This document shows, one piece after another, positions 1 to 8,670 of a DNA stretch of 64,000 bases (its first letter is position 1; every line of letters begins with the position of its first letter). The notes beneath the pieces are model-generated. The model saw only the letters and a list, made by a program, of their open reading frames with translations, did not search any database and was not told the origin of the DNA. This stretch comes from Bacillota bacterium (GTDB lineage Bacteria > Bacillota > Clostridia > Oscillospirales > Acutalibacteraceae), in the NCBI GenBank assembly GCA_023390175.1, contig JAEWDK010000024.1:558001-622000 (forward strand). Reading direction: 5' to 3'. Both the position numbers and the translations under genes were made by a program.

Positions 1-20
1 GCCGCACGTACTAAAAATTC

Positions 21-27
21 AGGAGGA
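21..27 (+). promoter_or_regulatory. Ribosome binding site of the flagellin gene
   Basis: A near-perfect anti-16S match, AGGAGG, ends about 8 bases before the flagellin ATG at 35. It fixes that start and fits a highly expressed gene. The promoter itself lies outside the window. Confidence 0.85.
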
Positions 28-34
28 AAAAATT

Positions 35-1669
35 ATGCGTATTCAACACAATATTGCAGCTTTAAATGCAAACAGAATGTTAGACACCAACAACAATAAG
101 GTAAGCAAAAACCTTGAGAAATTGTCTTCCGGTTACAAAATCAACCGTGCGGGCGATGACGCTGCCGGCCTTGCAATTTCCGAAAAAATGCGTGGCCAGA
201 TCCGCGGACTTGACCAGGCAACCAACAATGCAAACGACGGTATTTCACTGGTTCAGACCGCTGAAGGCGCACTGAACGAGACCGCTTCCATTCTGCAAAG
301 AATGAAAGAACTTGCAACTCAGGCTTCTAATGGTACATACCAAAATGACGTTGACCGTGCGAACATCAGCAAGGAAGTTACTTCCCTGAAGAGTGAAATC
401 GACAGAATTTCCACTTCCACTAACTTCAACAAAATCAATTTGTTAGATGGTTCTTTGGGTGGTTCAACAGTTGGCTCTTCTGCAACCAAAGCAGCTAATC
501 TTGAGTTATCTGATGTTGCAAAAGCGGCTGGCGCTTATGGTGTAACTCCAGCAGCTGCTGGTAAATACACAGCAAGCACACTTACACCAGCATCAGCCGA
601 CGGTGATTCAAAGACATTCAGTGTTATGTATAAATCAGCAGATGGTGTCGATACAGCTGCTTCTGTCACCTTAACATATGACGCAACAAACAAAAATTAC
701 GTTGCAGCAGACGGTACAAAATATGCTGCTACAACAAATGCTCCAGAAGAGTATGCTGCTGCTGTCATTGGCGAACTTAGCAAAAATAAAGACTTTTCTA
801 GTAACTTTACAGTTGCAGACAAAGCTGTTCCTGATGGAACATTATCATTTACCGCAGTTGATAAAGGCACTGCTGGTGCAGTTGTATCTGCTTTCCAGGA
901 AACCAATACGGCTAAAGCCACTGGTACAGTTACTCAAAATGCACAGACACTTACTGTAGCAACTCCTGCTTCCGATGCTTTTGAAACAGTTAAAGCTAGT
1001 GTAGGTGTATATGACAGCACTGTTGCTGGTGCAAATGCTGCAGACAATACTTTCACAATTAATAACGAAAAATTTGCTTATGTGAAAACAGCCGCCGATG
1101 CTGCAAAGCTTGATAGTGATGTAAACTATGTTGTAACTGCAACAGGTGTAGATGCAACAGCTTCTGCTGCTATGGCTAGCTTAGTCAGCCAGAAGACCGG
1201 AATCAATGCAACTGCAAATGGAACATTCGGCATTGACTTGAAATCTTCTTCATCAACAGCAAAGACTACAGGAGCTTTAACTTTACAAATCGGTGCAAGC
1301 GCCACCGCAGACCAGCAGGTTTCCTTAAGCATCGGCGATATGAGCACAAAGGGCTTAAAACTGACCAATGTATCTGTAGCCACTCAGCCTGATGCTTTGG
1401 CATCAATTAAAACAATTGATGACGCAATCAACCAAGTTTCCGGCACAAGAGCTGACTTGGGCGCACTGCAGAACAGACTTGAGCACACCGTCAGCAACCT
1501 CGGTGTAACAAGCGAGAACCTGACATCTGCTGAAAGCCGTATCCGCGACGTTGACATGGCGAAGGAAATGATGGAGATGACCAAGAACAACGTTCTTGCT
1601 CAGGCTGCACAGTCCATGCTCGCACAGGCAAACACCCAGCCGCAGAACGTCCTCAAACTCTTACAGTAA
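35..1669 (+). CDS. fliC: Flagellin
   Basis: Major filament subunit, exported through the flagellar type III apparatus and polymerised outside the cell. Residues 1-140 are the conserved N-terminal D0/D1 helices (start MRIQHNIAALNANRML) and about 460-544 the C-terminal D1/D0 helices (ending NVLKLLQ). The D1 stretch QRMKELAT at 88-95 matches the TLR5-recognition/protofilament contact region of inflammatory-type flagellins. The middle, about 145-455, is a hypervariable Ala/Thr/Ser-rich domain with no family I recognise. At 544 residues it is longer than the minimal clostridial flagellin of about 270-400, because of that middle domain. The gene is monocistronic here, with a strong terminator directly behind. 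The name follows the family (also called hag in Bacillus). Confidence 0.97.
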   Translation: MRIQHNIAALNANRMLDTNNNKVSKNLEKLSSGYKINRAGDDAAGLAISEKMRGQIRGLDQATNNANDGISLVQTAEGALNETASILQRMKELATQASNGTYQNDVDRANISKEVTSLKSEIDRISTSTNFNKINLLDGSLGGSTVGSSATKAANLELSDVAKAAGAYGVTPAAAGKYTASTLTPASADGDSKTFSVMYKSADGVDTAASVTLTYDATNKNYVAADGTKYAATTNAPEEYAAAVIGELSKNKDFSSNFTVADKAVPDGTLSFTAVDKGTAGAVVSAFQETNTAKATGTVTQNAQTLTVATPASDAFETVKASVGVYDSTVAGANAADNTFTINNEKFAYVKTAADAAKLDSDVNYVVTATGVDATASAAMASLVSQKTGINATANGTFGIDLKSSSSTAKTTGALTLQIGASATADQQVSLSIGDMSTKGLKLTNVSVATQPDALASIKTIDDAINQVSGTRADLGALQNRLEHTVSNLGVTSENLTSAESRIRDVDMAKEMMEMTKNNVLAQAAQSMLAQANTQPQNVLKLLQ

Positions 1670-1681
1670 TTTATAAGTTCG

Positions 1682-1717
1682 AAAAGCTCCCACAGGCAAG
1701 CCTGTGGGAGCTTTTTT
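1682..1717 (+). terminator. Rho-independent terminator of flagellin
   Basis: Perfect stem AGCTCCCACAGG / CCTGTGGGAGCT around a CAAG loop, followed by a run of six T. It starts 13 bases after the flagellin stop. Confidence 0.95.
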
Positions 1718-1732
1718 GCGCTGTAATGTCAT

Positions 1733-2100
1733 TTCACAATGAACAGTGAATAATTAACAATGAATAATTGATGTGGCAAACTGTTGGTTTGCAATGTAAG
1801 AGCTGCAACGTCAATGAAAAGCGGCTTGGTAAATTTGTCGCGCCAAAGTAGTTGAGGATACTTTGGGGAATCCAAGGGGGATTTTATGGAGCCCCCTCGA
1901 TGGGAGTTCAAAATCCCCCTTGGGCGTACTTTGCTGACTTTCGGACGAGAACGAAAGTCAGTGCCGCCCGGCATGAGGGCAAAACAATGAATAGCTAACA
2001 GTGAACAATTTGGGTACGGACTCCCTCCGGGAGCCTACACCCTTTTGTCGCTTCGTGACATTTCCCCTAACAGGGGAATCACCCTCGAAGAGGGAGGCAA
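1733..2100. repeat. Structured intergenic repeat-like element
   Basis: This gene-free stretch holds a chain of perfect inverted repeats: GCAAAC/GTTTGC (1776-1792), CCAAAGTA/TACTTTGG (1843-1866), a 14-bp pair CCAAGGGGGATTTT/AAAATCCCCCTTGG (1872-1885 and 1910-1923), and CTGACTTTCG/CGAAAGTCAG (1934-1943 and 1952-1961). It is flanked by similar A/T-rich tracts containing ACAATGAA and CAGTGAA (about 1736-1770 and 1983-2010). A CTCCCTCCGGGAG palindrome follows near 2021. Short open frames exist in it but look spurious, with low-complexity ends and no ribosome site. I read it as an interspersed repeat or structured non-coding element; a transcribed RNA cannot be excluded. Confidence 0.55.
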
Positions 2101-2152
2101 AGAAAGGTTCTCCTCTTCCCCATTTACTCTCTTTTTATACCACGTACCACGG

Positions 2153-2187
2153 AAAAGGCCGCTCAGCATTTGCTGAGCGGCCTTTCC
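2153..2187 (-). terminator. Terminator of the SH3b/lysozyme gene
   Basis: Stem AAGGCCGCTCAGCA / TGCTGAGCGGCCTT with a short loop, 22 bases past the minus-strand stop at 2209. A short T run follows on the minus strand, and it may act in both directions. Confidence 0.85.
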
Positions 2188-2208
2188 TAACCTATATTGA
2201 GAATTCTC

Positions 2209-4893
2209 TTAATTTAATCCGGAAGCTACGCTTGGGTAGGTGTAATTATATTTATTATACCGTACCGCGCCGTAATCACCGTAATTATAAACATTGGCTT
2301 CGCCCAAACGGCGGTAGAATAAGCCCGCATAGAACTTTTTGGATGCCTGATTCCAGCGAATCAAATCCGTACCAAACGCATAAGCATTCGTGTAGTTGAG
2401 GTCATGGGTCAAAGAATCAGAATTGGAAAGATTGACATAACCGGAATTGATCCAGCCCTCGGTGCCGTCTGTCAGCCGCACCTTGTACCAGCCGTTACGC
2501 GTATCGCTGAAATTAGAGCCGGTCACAGTAATTGGAGTGCCGCTGGGAACAGAACAAATCTGCGAACCGCTGATGCTTGCATCGCCACGCACAACGGTGT
2601 CCTTTGTGACAGCAGCCGCCAAAGCGGAACCGGAGGAAAGGTCGGGCGGAACTACCGCATTCTTCATAATCCTTATGAAATCAGATTCATCAGAAGAGCT
2701 ATTGAAATACCCCGCGCCAACATTATAGGCAAAGCTGATCAGGCAGTCCGCCTGATTTTGATTCATTAAAAAATGATTGTTCTGAATCATTTTATTTAGC
2801 TCCGAAGTATAGGATGAATTATTTATTTTATTGACCAGCATGGACCACGCTTCCGTTTCGGTCATATCGTTGTAGAAAATCGCGTTGGCCCCGAAGGTGC
2901 AGCCATAGCCGATGGTCGGCACCTGATTGGCTGTGAGAAGATCGGCGTAAACGGTAGCGCGGTACCCTTCCCAATTCGCAATCAGTGTAATCATTTGATC
3001 ACTGGCTCTGCGTTCTTCATTCGTAGAAGTTGTAAAATTCTGTTGCATGGAAACATAAGCGTTCGTGGTATAACCCACTGTGCTCATGCTGCCGTTCAGG
3101 GAAGAAAATGCGGTAAACGAGTAGGTACCGGGAGAATCAAAGGAAGTTGTGGCCGTCCACTTTTTCACATGAGTGTTTAGCTTGGTTTCCTCTGAACAGG
3201 GGCCGGCGGTTACTGTTGTGGTTGAGCCGTTTGGCATGTTAACAACAAACTGAACTCCGTCGCGTGTAGAGTCCGTAACCGCGGTTAACGTAACCGTCGC
3301 GCCTGTACTGGCAATATTCGGCGAGGCAAATGCCGTTTTAACCGGTTCAGCGTCGGTAACGACCACATTGCAGGTTGCTTTATAGCTGCCCGACGACGCC
3401 GTAATGGTCGCCGTTCCGTTGGACACTGCAAACACATAGCCGTTTGAAACAGTTGCCACAGCCGGATTGCTGCTTGTCCAGTTAATATAAGTTCCGCTTG
3501 GGGAAACCGACGCTTTTATGTAGAGAGTCTTCCCTGCGGGAACCGTCTGTAACGAAGTGGAAAGCGAAAGAGCATCGGTATTGGTCGTTTCATCGGAATA
3601 ATGAAGCTTAATAAATTCCGAACTGACATAGCCGGTTTGTCCGCCGGAGGTCTGCACCTTTGTCCACGCGGAATTGGAAGTATCAAGAACCTTCAGACTG
3701 GTTCCGTTCGGCAAGTTGGCGAGCACCTTGCCAGCGGCACTGGGCTGATCCCTGAGCCGGAGCATATCAGCCGTAACGCTTGCACCGATGATGGTGTGCG
3801 TGTCCGTACTGCCGGAGTCGCTGCCGCCCGGATTCGTACCTGTTCCGCTCCCCGTACCTGCCTGTGTGATTGTCAAAAATTCCTTTGAACAGTAGCCCTG
3901 CTTGCCGCCGGACGTTTGCACTTTCGCCCATGCGGCGTTGGAATTATCCTGTACCGTGACGGTTGTATTTTGGGGAAGGGTTGCCACAATTCCGTAGCTT
4001 GTACCCGCACCGCTCCGAACGTTCAGCGAAGCGGTCGTTTTACCCGTTAATACGGTTGTGACCGGCGGTGTTGTAGTACTTGGAGAAGTTGGTGTTTTGG
4101 GCGGTGTTACAGTGCCCGAACCGGAAAATTTCAAGTATTGTTTGCTGCAGTAGCCCTGCTTTCCGTCCGAAGTCTTCACCTTAGTCCACTGTGCATTGGA
4201 GTTATCCAAAACCGTAACGGTGAGCCCCTTGCTGAGCGTTGCAACCACTCTATAATTTGTACCTGCACCCTGCCGCAGGTTGAGGTAGTCGGTTGTTGAT
4301 GCTGTGGTTGACGTGGTCGATCCGGTGGAATTTGCAGGGGGTGTTGTGGTGCTTGGCGGTGTTGTGGAGCCTGAAGACGAAAATTTCAAGTATTGCTTGC
4401 TGCAATATCCTTGTTTTCCGTCCGAAGTTTGTACCTTTGCCCATTGTGCACCGGAATTATCAATTACCTTAACGGAGGTACCGTTTTTCAGCGTTACCAC
4501 AATGGAATATGCGGTACCCGCTCCGCTGCGCAAATTCAGCGACGAGGTCGTTACCGCAGAGGTTGCTGACGCTGTTGTTCCGGACGGGGACGGATTTGCC
4601 GCCGCACCCGAAATGTTCAAAAACTGCTTGCTGCAGTACCCCTGTTTTCCGCTGGAGGTCTGCACCTTTGTCCACGTGCCGTTTGAGCTGTCAAGAACAG
4701 TGACGGAAACGCCCTTGCTGAGCGTTAAAATCACCTTTTTATCGGTACCCGCACCCTCGCGCAGGTTTAAATAATCGGTTGTAGTCGCCGTGACGGCGGC
4801 AAAAGCGGAAATTGGCGGTAAAATGGCTGTCGTAACCGCAGCGGCACAAGCAAGCGAAACCGCACCCAGAGCAATTCGTTTTAATTGTTTCAA
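2209..4893 (-). CDS. Secreted multi-SH3b protein with GH24 lysozyme domain
   Basis: Predicted cell-wall hydrolase, 894 residues. A TTG start at 4893 is chosen because GGAG lies 8 bases upstream; a longer frame to 4947 lacks a ribosome site. Layout: signal peptide to about 32, five bacterial SH3 repeats (about 38-94, 114-172, 199-256, 284-342, 369-430) separated by Ser/Thr/Pro linkers, an Ig-like Big_2 domain (about 440-512), a second Ig-like segment (about 520-615), then a T4-type (GH24) lysozyme domain from about 630. The catalytic Glu is E642 in NWEG with Asp nine residues later, followed by TIGYG and AYNVGAGYF. A sixth SH3b (about 763-822) precedes the lysozyme C-terminal helix (LIRWNQ...GLFYRRLGEANVY). 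Probably an autolysin or wall-remodelling enzyme; a domesticated phage lysin is possible. Confidence 0.85.
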   Translation of the reverse strand: MKQLKRIALGAVSLACAAAVTTAILPPISAFAAVTATTTDYLNLREGAGTDKKVILTLSKGVSVTVLDSSNGTWTKVQTSSGKQGYCSKQFLNISGAAANPSPSGTTASATSAVTTSSLNLRSGAGTAYSIVVTLKNGTSVKVIDNSGAQWAKVQTSDGKQGYCSKQYLKFSSSGSTTPPSTTTPPANSTGSTTSTTASTTDYLNLRQGAGTNYRVVATLSKGLTVTVLDNSNAQWTKVKTSDGKQGYCSKQYLKFSGSGTVTPPKTPTSPSTTTPPVTTVLTGKTTASLNVRSGAGTSYGIVATLPQNTTVTVQDNSNAAWAKVQTSGGKQGYCSKEFLTITQAGTGSGTGTNPGGSDSGSTDTHTIIGASVTADMLRLRDQPSAAGKVLANLPNGTSLKVLDTSNSAWTKVQTSGGQTGYVSSEFIKLHYSDETTNTDALSLSTSLQTVPAGKTLYIKASVSPSGTYINWTSSNPAVATVSNGYVFAVSNGTATITASSGSYKATCNVVVTDAEPVKTAFASPNIASTGATVTLTAVTDSTRDGVQFVVNMPNGSTTTVTAGPCSEETKLNTHVKKWTATTSFDSPGTYSFTAFSSLNGSMSTVGYTTNAYVSMQQNFTTSTNEERRASDQMITLIANWEGYRATVYADLLTANQVPTIGYGCTFGANAIFYNDMTETEAWSMLVNKINNSSYTSELNKMIQNNHFLMNQNQADCLISFAYNVGAGYFNSSSDESDFIRIMKNAVVPPDLSSGSALAAAVTKDTVVRGDASISGSQICSVPSGTPITVTGSNFSDTRNGWYKVRLTDGTEGWINSGYVNLSNSDSLTHDLNYTNAYAFGTDLIRWNQASKKFYAGLFYRRLGEANVYNYGDYGAVRYNKYNYTYPSVASGLN

Positions 4894-4967
4894 ATTATTC
4901 ACTCCAATATTTCGCCAATATTTTATATTCTTAGATAAAAATGCCAAAAATTATTATGACTATTTTG

Positions 4968-4996
4968 ATTATACGCCAAAAAGTGACAATTATCAA
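4968..4996 (-). promoter_or_regulatory. Sigma-A promoter of the SH3b/lysozyme gene
   Basis: Minus-strand TTGATA (4996-4991), a 17-bp spacer, then TATAAT (4973-4968). It predicts a leader of about 70 bases before the TTG start. Confidence 0.75.
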
Positions 4997-5193
4997 CCCT
5001 AAATGGCAATTGCTAAATTTTTACAGGTAATTTTAATCACTATAAAGTTAAAAATACCCATAAAATAAAAAGTGAACAGATAATTGTGACCTTCTCTTCG
5101 CTATATATTTTTTGTCTTATAAAAATATGATTTCGTGTTCCCAACCGGGCATATACCGGATGATTCAGGAGAAAATGTTTTTATGCGTTATGA

Positions 5194-5222
5194 TTGACAA
5201 ATTATGTAAATCATGCTATTAT
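5194..5222 (+). promoter_or_regulatory. Sigma-A promoter of eno
   Basis: TTGACA at 5194-5199, a 17-bp spacer and TATTAT at 5217-5222, about 65 bases before the enolase ATG. Together with the divergent promoter at 4968-4996 this accounts for the 394-bp gap between the two genes. Nothing else is recognisable in that A/T-rich gap. Confidence 0.8.
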
Positions 5223-5287
5223 TATACCATAAGTTAGCAATGGCTTACTTTGCGGGTTTTAACTTAAAAATTTAAGAAGGTGTAATT

Positions 5288-6568
5288 ATGTTGGATTTCA
5301 GCATTAAAAATGTAGTTGGAAGAGAAATATTGGATTCCCGAGGCAACCCAACCGTGGAAGCGGAGGTAACCCTTGAAAACGGAATTGTCGGACGGGGCAG
5401 TGCACCCAGCGGGGCGTCTACCGGCTCGTTTGAAGCGTTGGAGCTGCGGGACGGGGATTCTGCCCGTTACGGCGGAAAAGGCGTCAGCAAGGCTGTTCAG
5501 AACATTAATACCGTGATTGCGGCCGCAGTCAAAGGGATGGACAGTACAAACACGGCTGAAATTGACCGCAAGCTGATTGAAACGGACGGCACAAAAGAAA
5601 AATCCGCCCTTGGTGCAAACGCGATTTTAGCTGTTTCCCTTGCAGCGGCGAGGGCCGGAGCCAACGCCCTGCACCTTCCCCTATATCGTTTTATCGGCGG
5701 GGTCAATGCACAAACACTTCCCGTCCCCATGATGAATATTCTGAACGGCGGCGCGCACGCCGCGAACAATGTGGACATTCAGGAATTTATGATTATGCCG
5801 GTCGGCGCACCCTCCTTTAAAGAAGGACTTCGGCGCTGCGCGGAGGTATTCCATAAACTCGCTTCCATTTTAAAAGAAAAGGGCCTTTCCACCTCCGTCG
5901 GAGACGAAGGCGGATATGCGCCGAATTTGGGAACGGACGAGGAAGCAATTGAACTGATTCTTGAAGCGGTCAAGAAAGCGGGCTACAAGCCTTACGATGA
6001 CTTTGTACTTGCAATTGATGCAGCTTCCAGCGAGTGGAAAACAGCAAACGGCTATCTGCTGCCAAAGCACAAGACCAAATACATCTCGGATGAACTGATT
6101 GCATTTTGGAAAGGGTTATGTGAAAAATACCCAATCCGCTCCATTGAGGATGCACTTGGCGAAGACGACTGGCAGGGCTGGGAAAAGCTTACCCATGAAT
6201 TAGGGGATAAGGTTCAGCTTGTCGGCGATGATTTGTTCGTAACCAACACAGAGCGGCTGCAGAAGGGAATCGAACTGCATTGCGGCAACTCCATTTTAAT
6301 TAAGCTGAATCAAATCGGTTCCTTAACTGAAACACTCGACGCAATTAAAATGGCGCATAATGCGGGATACACTGCGATTGTATCGCACCGTTCCGGTGAA
6401 ACAGAAGACACTACGATTGCGGATTTGGCCGTCGCGCTGAACGCGGGTCAAATCAAAACCGGAGCGCCGAGCCGCAGCGAGCGCGTTGCGAAATACAACC
6501 AGCTGCTGCGCATTGAAGAAGACTTGGGCCGCAGCGCTTATTTCCCCGGAATAAAGTGCTTTCACTGA
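5288..6568 (+). CDS. eno: Enolase
   Basis: Phosphopyruvate hydratase, converting 2-phosphoglycerate to phosphoenolpyruvate in glycolysis; cytosolic and Mg2+-dependent. The 426-residue length is normal. N-terminal signature SRGNPTVE, the loop SGASTGS, the catalytic region GDEGGYAPN, the Mg ligand stretch SIEDALGEDDW, and the family signature ILIKLNQIGSLTET are all present. The ribosome site AAGAAGGTG precedes the ATG. It stands alone rather than in the gapA-pgk-tpiA-pgm-eno cluster common in Firmicutes, with its own consensus promoter. It is convergent with tcdA. Confidence 0.98.
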   Translation: MLDFSIKNVVGREILDSRGNPTVEAEVTLENGIVGRGSAPSGASTGSFEALELRDGDSARYGGKGVSKAVQNINTVIAAAVKGMDSTNTAEIDRKLIETDGTKEKSALGANAILAVSLAAARAGANALHLPLYRFIGGVNAQTLPVPMMNILNGGAHAANNVDIQEFMIMPVGAPSFKEGLRRCAEVFHKLASILKEKGLSTSVGDEGGYAPNLGTDEEAIELILEAVKKAGYKPYDDFVLAIDAASSEWKTANGYLLPKHKTKYISDELIAFWKGLCEKYPIRSIEDALGEDDWQGWEKLTHELGDKVQLVGDDLFVTNTERLQKGIELHCGNSILIKLNQIGSLTETLDAIKMAHNAGYTAIVSHRSGETEDTTIADLAVALNAGQIKTGAPSRSERVAKYNQLLRIEEDLGRSAYFPGIKCFH

Positions 6569-6622
6569 GTTACCGGATAATAACACCTGAAGTAGCTGCC
6601 CTGTTCAGGCGTGCTGAGTAAA

Positions 6623-6666
6623 ATGACCGGGGGTTCGTACCGTAAAACGGTGCGAACCCCCGGTCA
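6623..6666. terminator. Very strong hairpin between eno and tcdA
   Basis: A 20-bp stem with one G.T pair (ATGACCGGGGGTTCGTACCG and its complement) closes on a TAAAA loop. Only a weak T tract (TTTTA) follows, on the minus strand side. Its place between convergent genes suggests a shared terminator, though the missing U run on the eno side is odd. Confidence 0.6.
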
Positions 6667-6725
6667 TTGCTATCTTATCAACGCGATTCTAAATATTAAG
6701 TTCAGCATATCGCCGGTACGAAAAG

Positions 6726-7496
6726 CTATTCCGCCGATTTTGCGGTTTTTGAAATGTCTTTCACCACTTCGCCCGCAAGGATTAGACCCGCGACCGAAGG
6801 AACAAAGGAAATACTGCCCGGAATTTGCCTGCGAATGGTACATTTACGCTTTGTACCCGGGGGGCAAATGCAATAGGCACGGCAGCTGATGCTCATATCT
6901 TCCAACGGTGTAATGGGCGGTTCCTTGGAATAAACCACCTTCAGCTTCTGAATACCCCGCACCTTAAGTTCCTTGCGCATTACCCTGGCCAAAGGGCAAA
7001 CGCTGGTACTGTAAATATCCGCCACCTCAAACCGCGTGGGGTCAAGCTTGTTCCCCGCGCCCATGCAGCTGATGATCGGTACGTTGGCTTTTTCCGCACG
7101 TACAATCAGTTCCAGCTTGGAGGAAACTGTGTCAATGGCGTCCACAATATACGTGTACTTTGAAAGATCAAATTCATCCGCGTTCTCAGGAGTGTAAAAA
7201 CACTGATGAGTCACCACGAAAGCATTCGGATTAATTTCCAGTATTCTGTCACGCATCACGTCCACTTTTTGCATTCCGACTGTTTTTCGTGTTGCAATAA
7301 GCTGCCGGTTAATGTTTGTCAGGCAAACTTTATCATCATCAAACAGCTCCAGTGCACCAACCCCGCTGCGTGCAAGCGCTTCCGCCACGTAGGAGCCAAC
7401 CCCGCCGATACCAAAAACCGCCACTACGGAGCTTTTCAGTTGTTTCATTGCTTCTTCGCCCAAAAGCAGTTGGGTTCTTGAAAATTCATTCAGCAT
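6726..7496 (-). CDS. tcdA: tRNA threonylcarbamoyladenosine dehydratase (ThiF/E1-like)
   Basis: ATP-dependent cyclisation of t6A37 to cyclic t6A in ANN-decoding tRNAs. 256 residues, usual for TcdA/CsdL. The adenylate-binding GIGGVGSYVAEALARSG motif, DDDKVCLTNINRQ, the R-Q pair typical of E1-like enzymes, and the family C-terminal stretch with SCRAYCICPPGTKRK are visible. I start at the ATG at 7496, preceded by GGTGG; an in-frame ATG 27 bases upstream has no ribosome site. It lies 108 bases downstream of cysK on the same strand and could be cotranscribed. ThiF or MoeB is less likely because no sulfur-carrier gene is near. Confidence 0.85.
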   Translation of the reverse strand: MLNEFSRTQLLLGEEAMKQLKSSVVAVFGIGGVGSYVAEALARSGVGALELFDDDKVCLTNINRQLIATRKTVGMQKVDVMRDRILEINPNAFVVTHQCFYTPENADEFDLSKYTYIVDAIDTVSSKLELIVRAEKANVPIISCMGAGNKLDPTRFEVADIYSTSVCPLARVMRKELKVRGIQKLKVVYSKEPPITPLEDMSISCRAYCICPPGTKRKCTIRRQIPGSISFVPSVAGLILAGEVVKDISKTAKSAE

Positions 7497-7604
7497 ATTA
7501 CTTTTCCACCAATTCAACTTCATCTATACAAACTGATTTTTTACAAGTATTCATAGTATCCCATTTTTATTCGTCTGTCAATCCGCACTATGCCAAATAT
7601 TGAA

Positions 7605-8537
7605 TTATTCTGCAAAAAGAGGAGTGGAAAGGTATCTTTCACCGGTGTCCGGCAGGAGCGCCACAATCACCTTGCCCTGGTTTTCAGGGCGTTTGGCAAG
7701 CTCTGCCGCCGCCCAAACCGCCGCGCCGGAGGAAATTCCGACAAGCAGACCTTCCAGCTTGGAAAGTTCTTTTCCCGTCTGAAAAGCATCCTCATTCTTT
7801 ACTTTGATAATTTCATCATAAACTTCCTTATTTAATGTATCCGGAACAAAACCGGCGCCGATTCCCTGAATTTTGTGCGGGCCTGCTTTTCCTTCAGATA
7901 AAACCGGAGAATCAAACGGTTCGACTGCAACAATTTTGACATTCGGATTTTGTGATTTCAAATATTCACCCACACCGGTGATTGTTCCGCCGGTGCCGAC
8001 ACCGGCCACAAAGAAATCAACCTTTCCTTCGGTGTCATTCCAAATTTCCGGCCCCGTTGTTTCCTTGTGCGCCGCCGGGTTGGCGGGATTGACAAACTGC
8101 CCCGGAATAAAGGAGTTCGGCGTGCTTTGTGCAAGCTCTTTTGCTTTCTCAATTGCGCCCTTCATGCCCTTTGCGCCCTCGGTCAGAACGAGCTCCGCGC
8201 CATAGGCTTTCAGAAGATTTCTTCTTTCAATACTCATCGTTTCGGGCATAGTGAGAATAATGCGGTAACCCCGCGCTGCCGCAACGGACGCAAGACCGAT
8301 TCCCGTATTGCCGCTGGTCGGCTCGATGATAACGGAATCTTCTTTCAGCAGCCCCTTCTTTTCCGCATCGTCAATCATTGCCTTCGCAATTCTGTCCTTA
8401 ACGCTTCCCGCCGGGTTAAAATATTCCAGTTTACCGACGACCTTCGCTTTGAGTCCGTTTTTTTCAATATAATTTGAAAGTTCCAAAAGCGGTGTGTTCC
8501 CGATCAGCTCTGTCAGGCTCTTATAAATTTTAGACAT
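7605..8537 (-). CDS. cysK: Cysteine synthase A (O-acetylserine sulfhydrylase)
   Basis: PLP enzyme making cysteine from O-acetylserine and sulfide. 310 residues. The PLP-lysine motif PAGSVKDRIA, the substrate loop EPTSGNTGIGLA, the phosphate-binding GTGGTITGVG and the C-terminal GISSGAAVWAA are all intact. The ATG at 8537 is favoured by GGAGGTAAC upstream; an earlier in-frame start has no site. It is transcribed divergently from a CymR-like Rrf2 regulator, which suggests control by cysteine status. The promoter carries an inverted repeat at the -10 element. Confidence 0.95.
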   Translation of the reverse strand: MSKIYKSLTELIGNTPLLELSNYIEKNGLKAKVVGKLEYFNPAGSVKDRIAKAMIDDAEKKGLLKEDSVIIEPTSGNTGIGLASVAAARGYRIILTMPETMSIERRNLLKAYGAELVLTEGAKGMKGAIEKAKELAQSTPNSFIPGQFVNPANPAAHKETTGPEIWNDTEGKVDFFVAGVGTGGTITGVGEYLKSQNPNVKIVAVEPFDSPVLSEGKAGPHKIQGIGAGFVPDTLNKEVYDEIIKVKNEDAFQTGKELSKLEGLLVGISSGAAVWAAAELAKRPENQGKVIVALLPDTGERYLSTPLFAE

Positions 8538-8561
8538 AAAAGTTACCTCCGTATTAATCAT

Positions 8562-8583
8562 ATATAAATAGTATTATTTATAT
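8562..8583. promoter_or_regulatory. Candidate operator at the cysK promoter
   Basis: Perfect 9-bp inverted repeat ATATAAATA-gtat-TATTTATAT (8562-8570 and 8575-8583). The upstream arm overlaps the -10 box of cysK, a typical repressor position. The divergent Rrf2 regulator is the obvious candidate ligand, by inference only. Confidence 0.5.
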
Positions 8584-8609
8584 TATATGCGATTTCTTTC
8601 GTTTGTCAA
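8582..8609 (-). promoter_or_regulatory. Sigma-A promoter of cysK
   Basis: Minus-strand TTGACA (8609-8604), a 16-bp spacer and TATAAT (8587-8582). Positions 8579-8611 match 27 of 33 bases at the coaB promoter (35488-35520). Confidence 0.8.
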
Positions 8610-8670
8610 CCAAATTCAAAGAAACTTTACAATTTCATACAAGATTAGTATGATAAAGCGGCGTGCCCCC

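Noticed and set aside
1729..1974. Open frame of 81 codons on the minus strand in the repeat-rich region
   Set aside because: It spans the inverted repeats, ends in low-complexity LFIVNYSLFIVK and has no ribosome site. It looks like translated repeat DNA.
2001..2399. Open frame of 132 codons on the plus strand
   Set aside because: It starts in the intergenic repeat and runs over the terminator and the antisense of the lysozyme gene; no coding signature.
6611..6889. Open frame of 92 codons over the eno-tcdA hairpin
   Set aside because: Runs through the 20-bp hairpin and into antisense tcdA; not protein-like.
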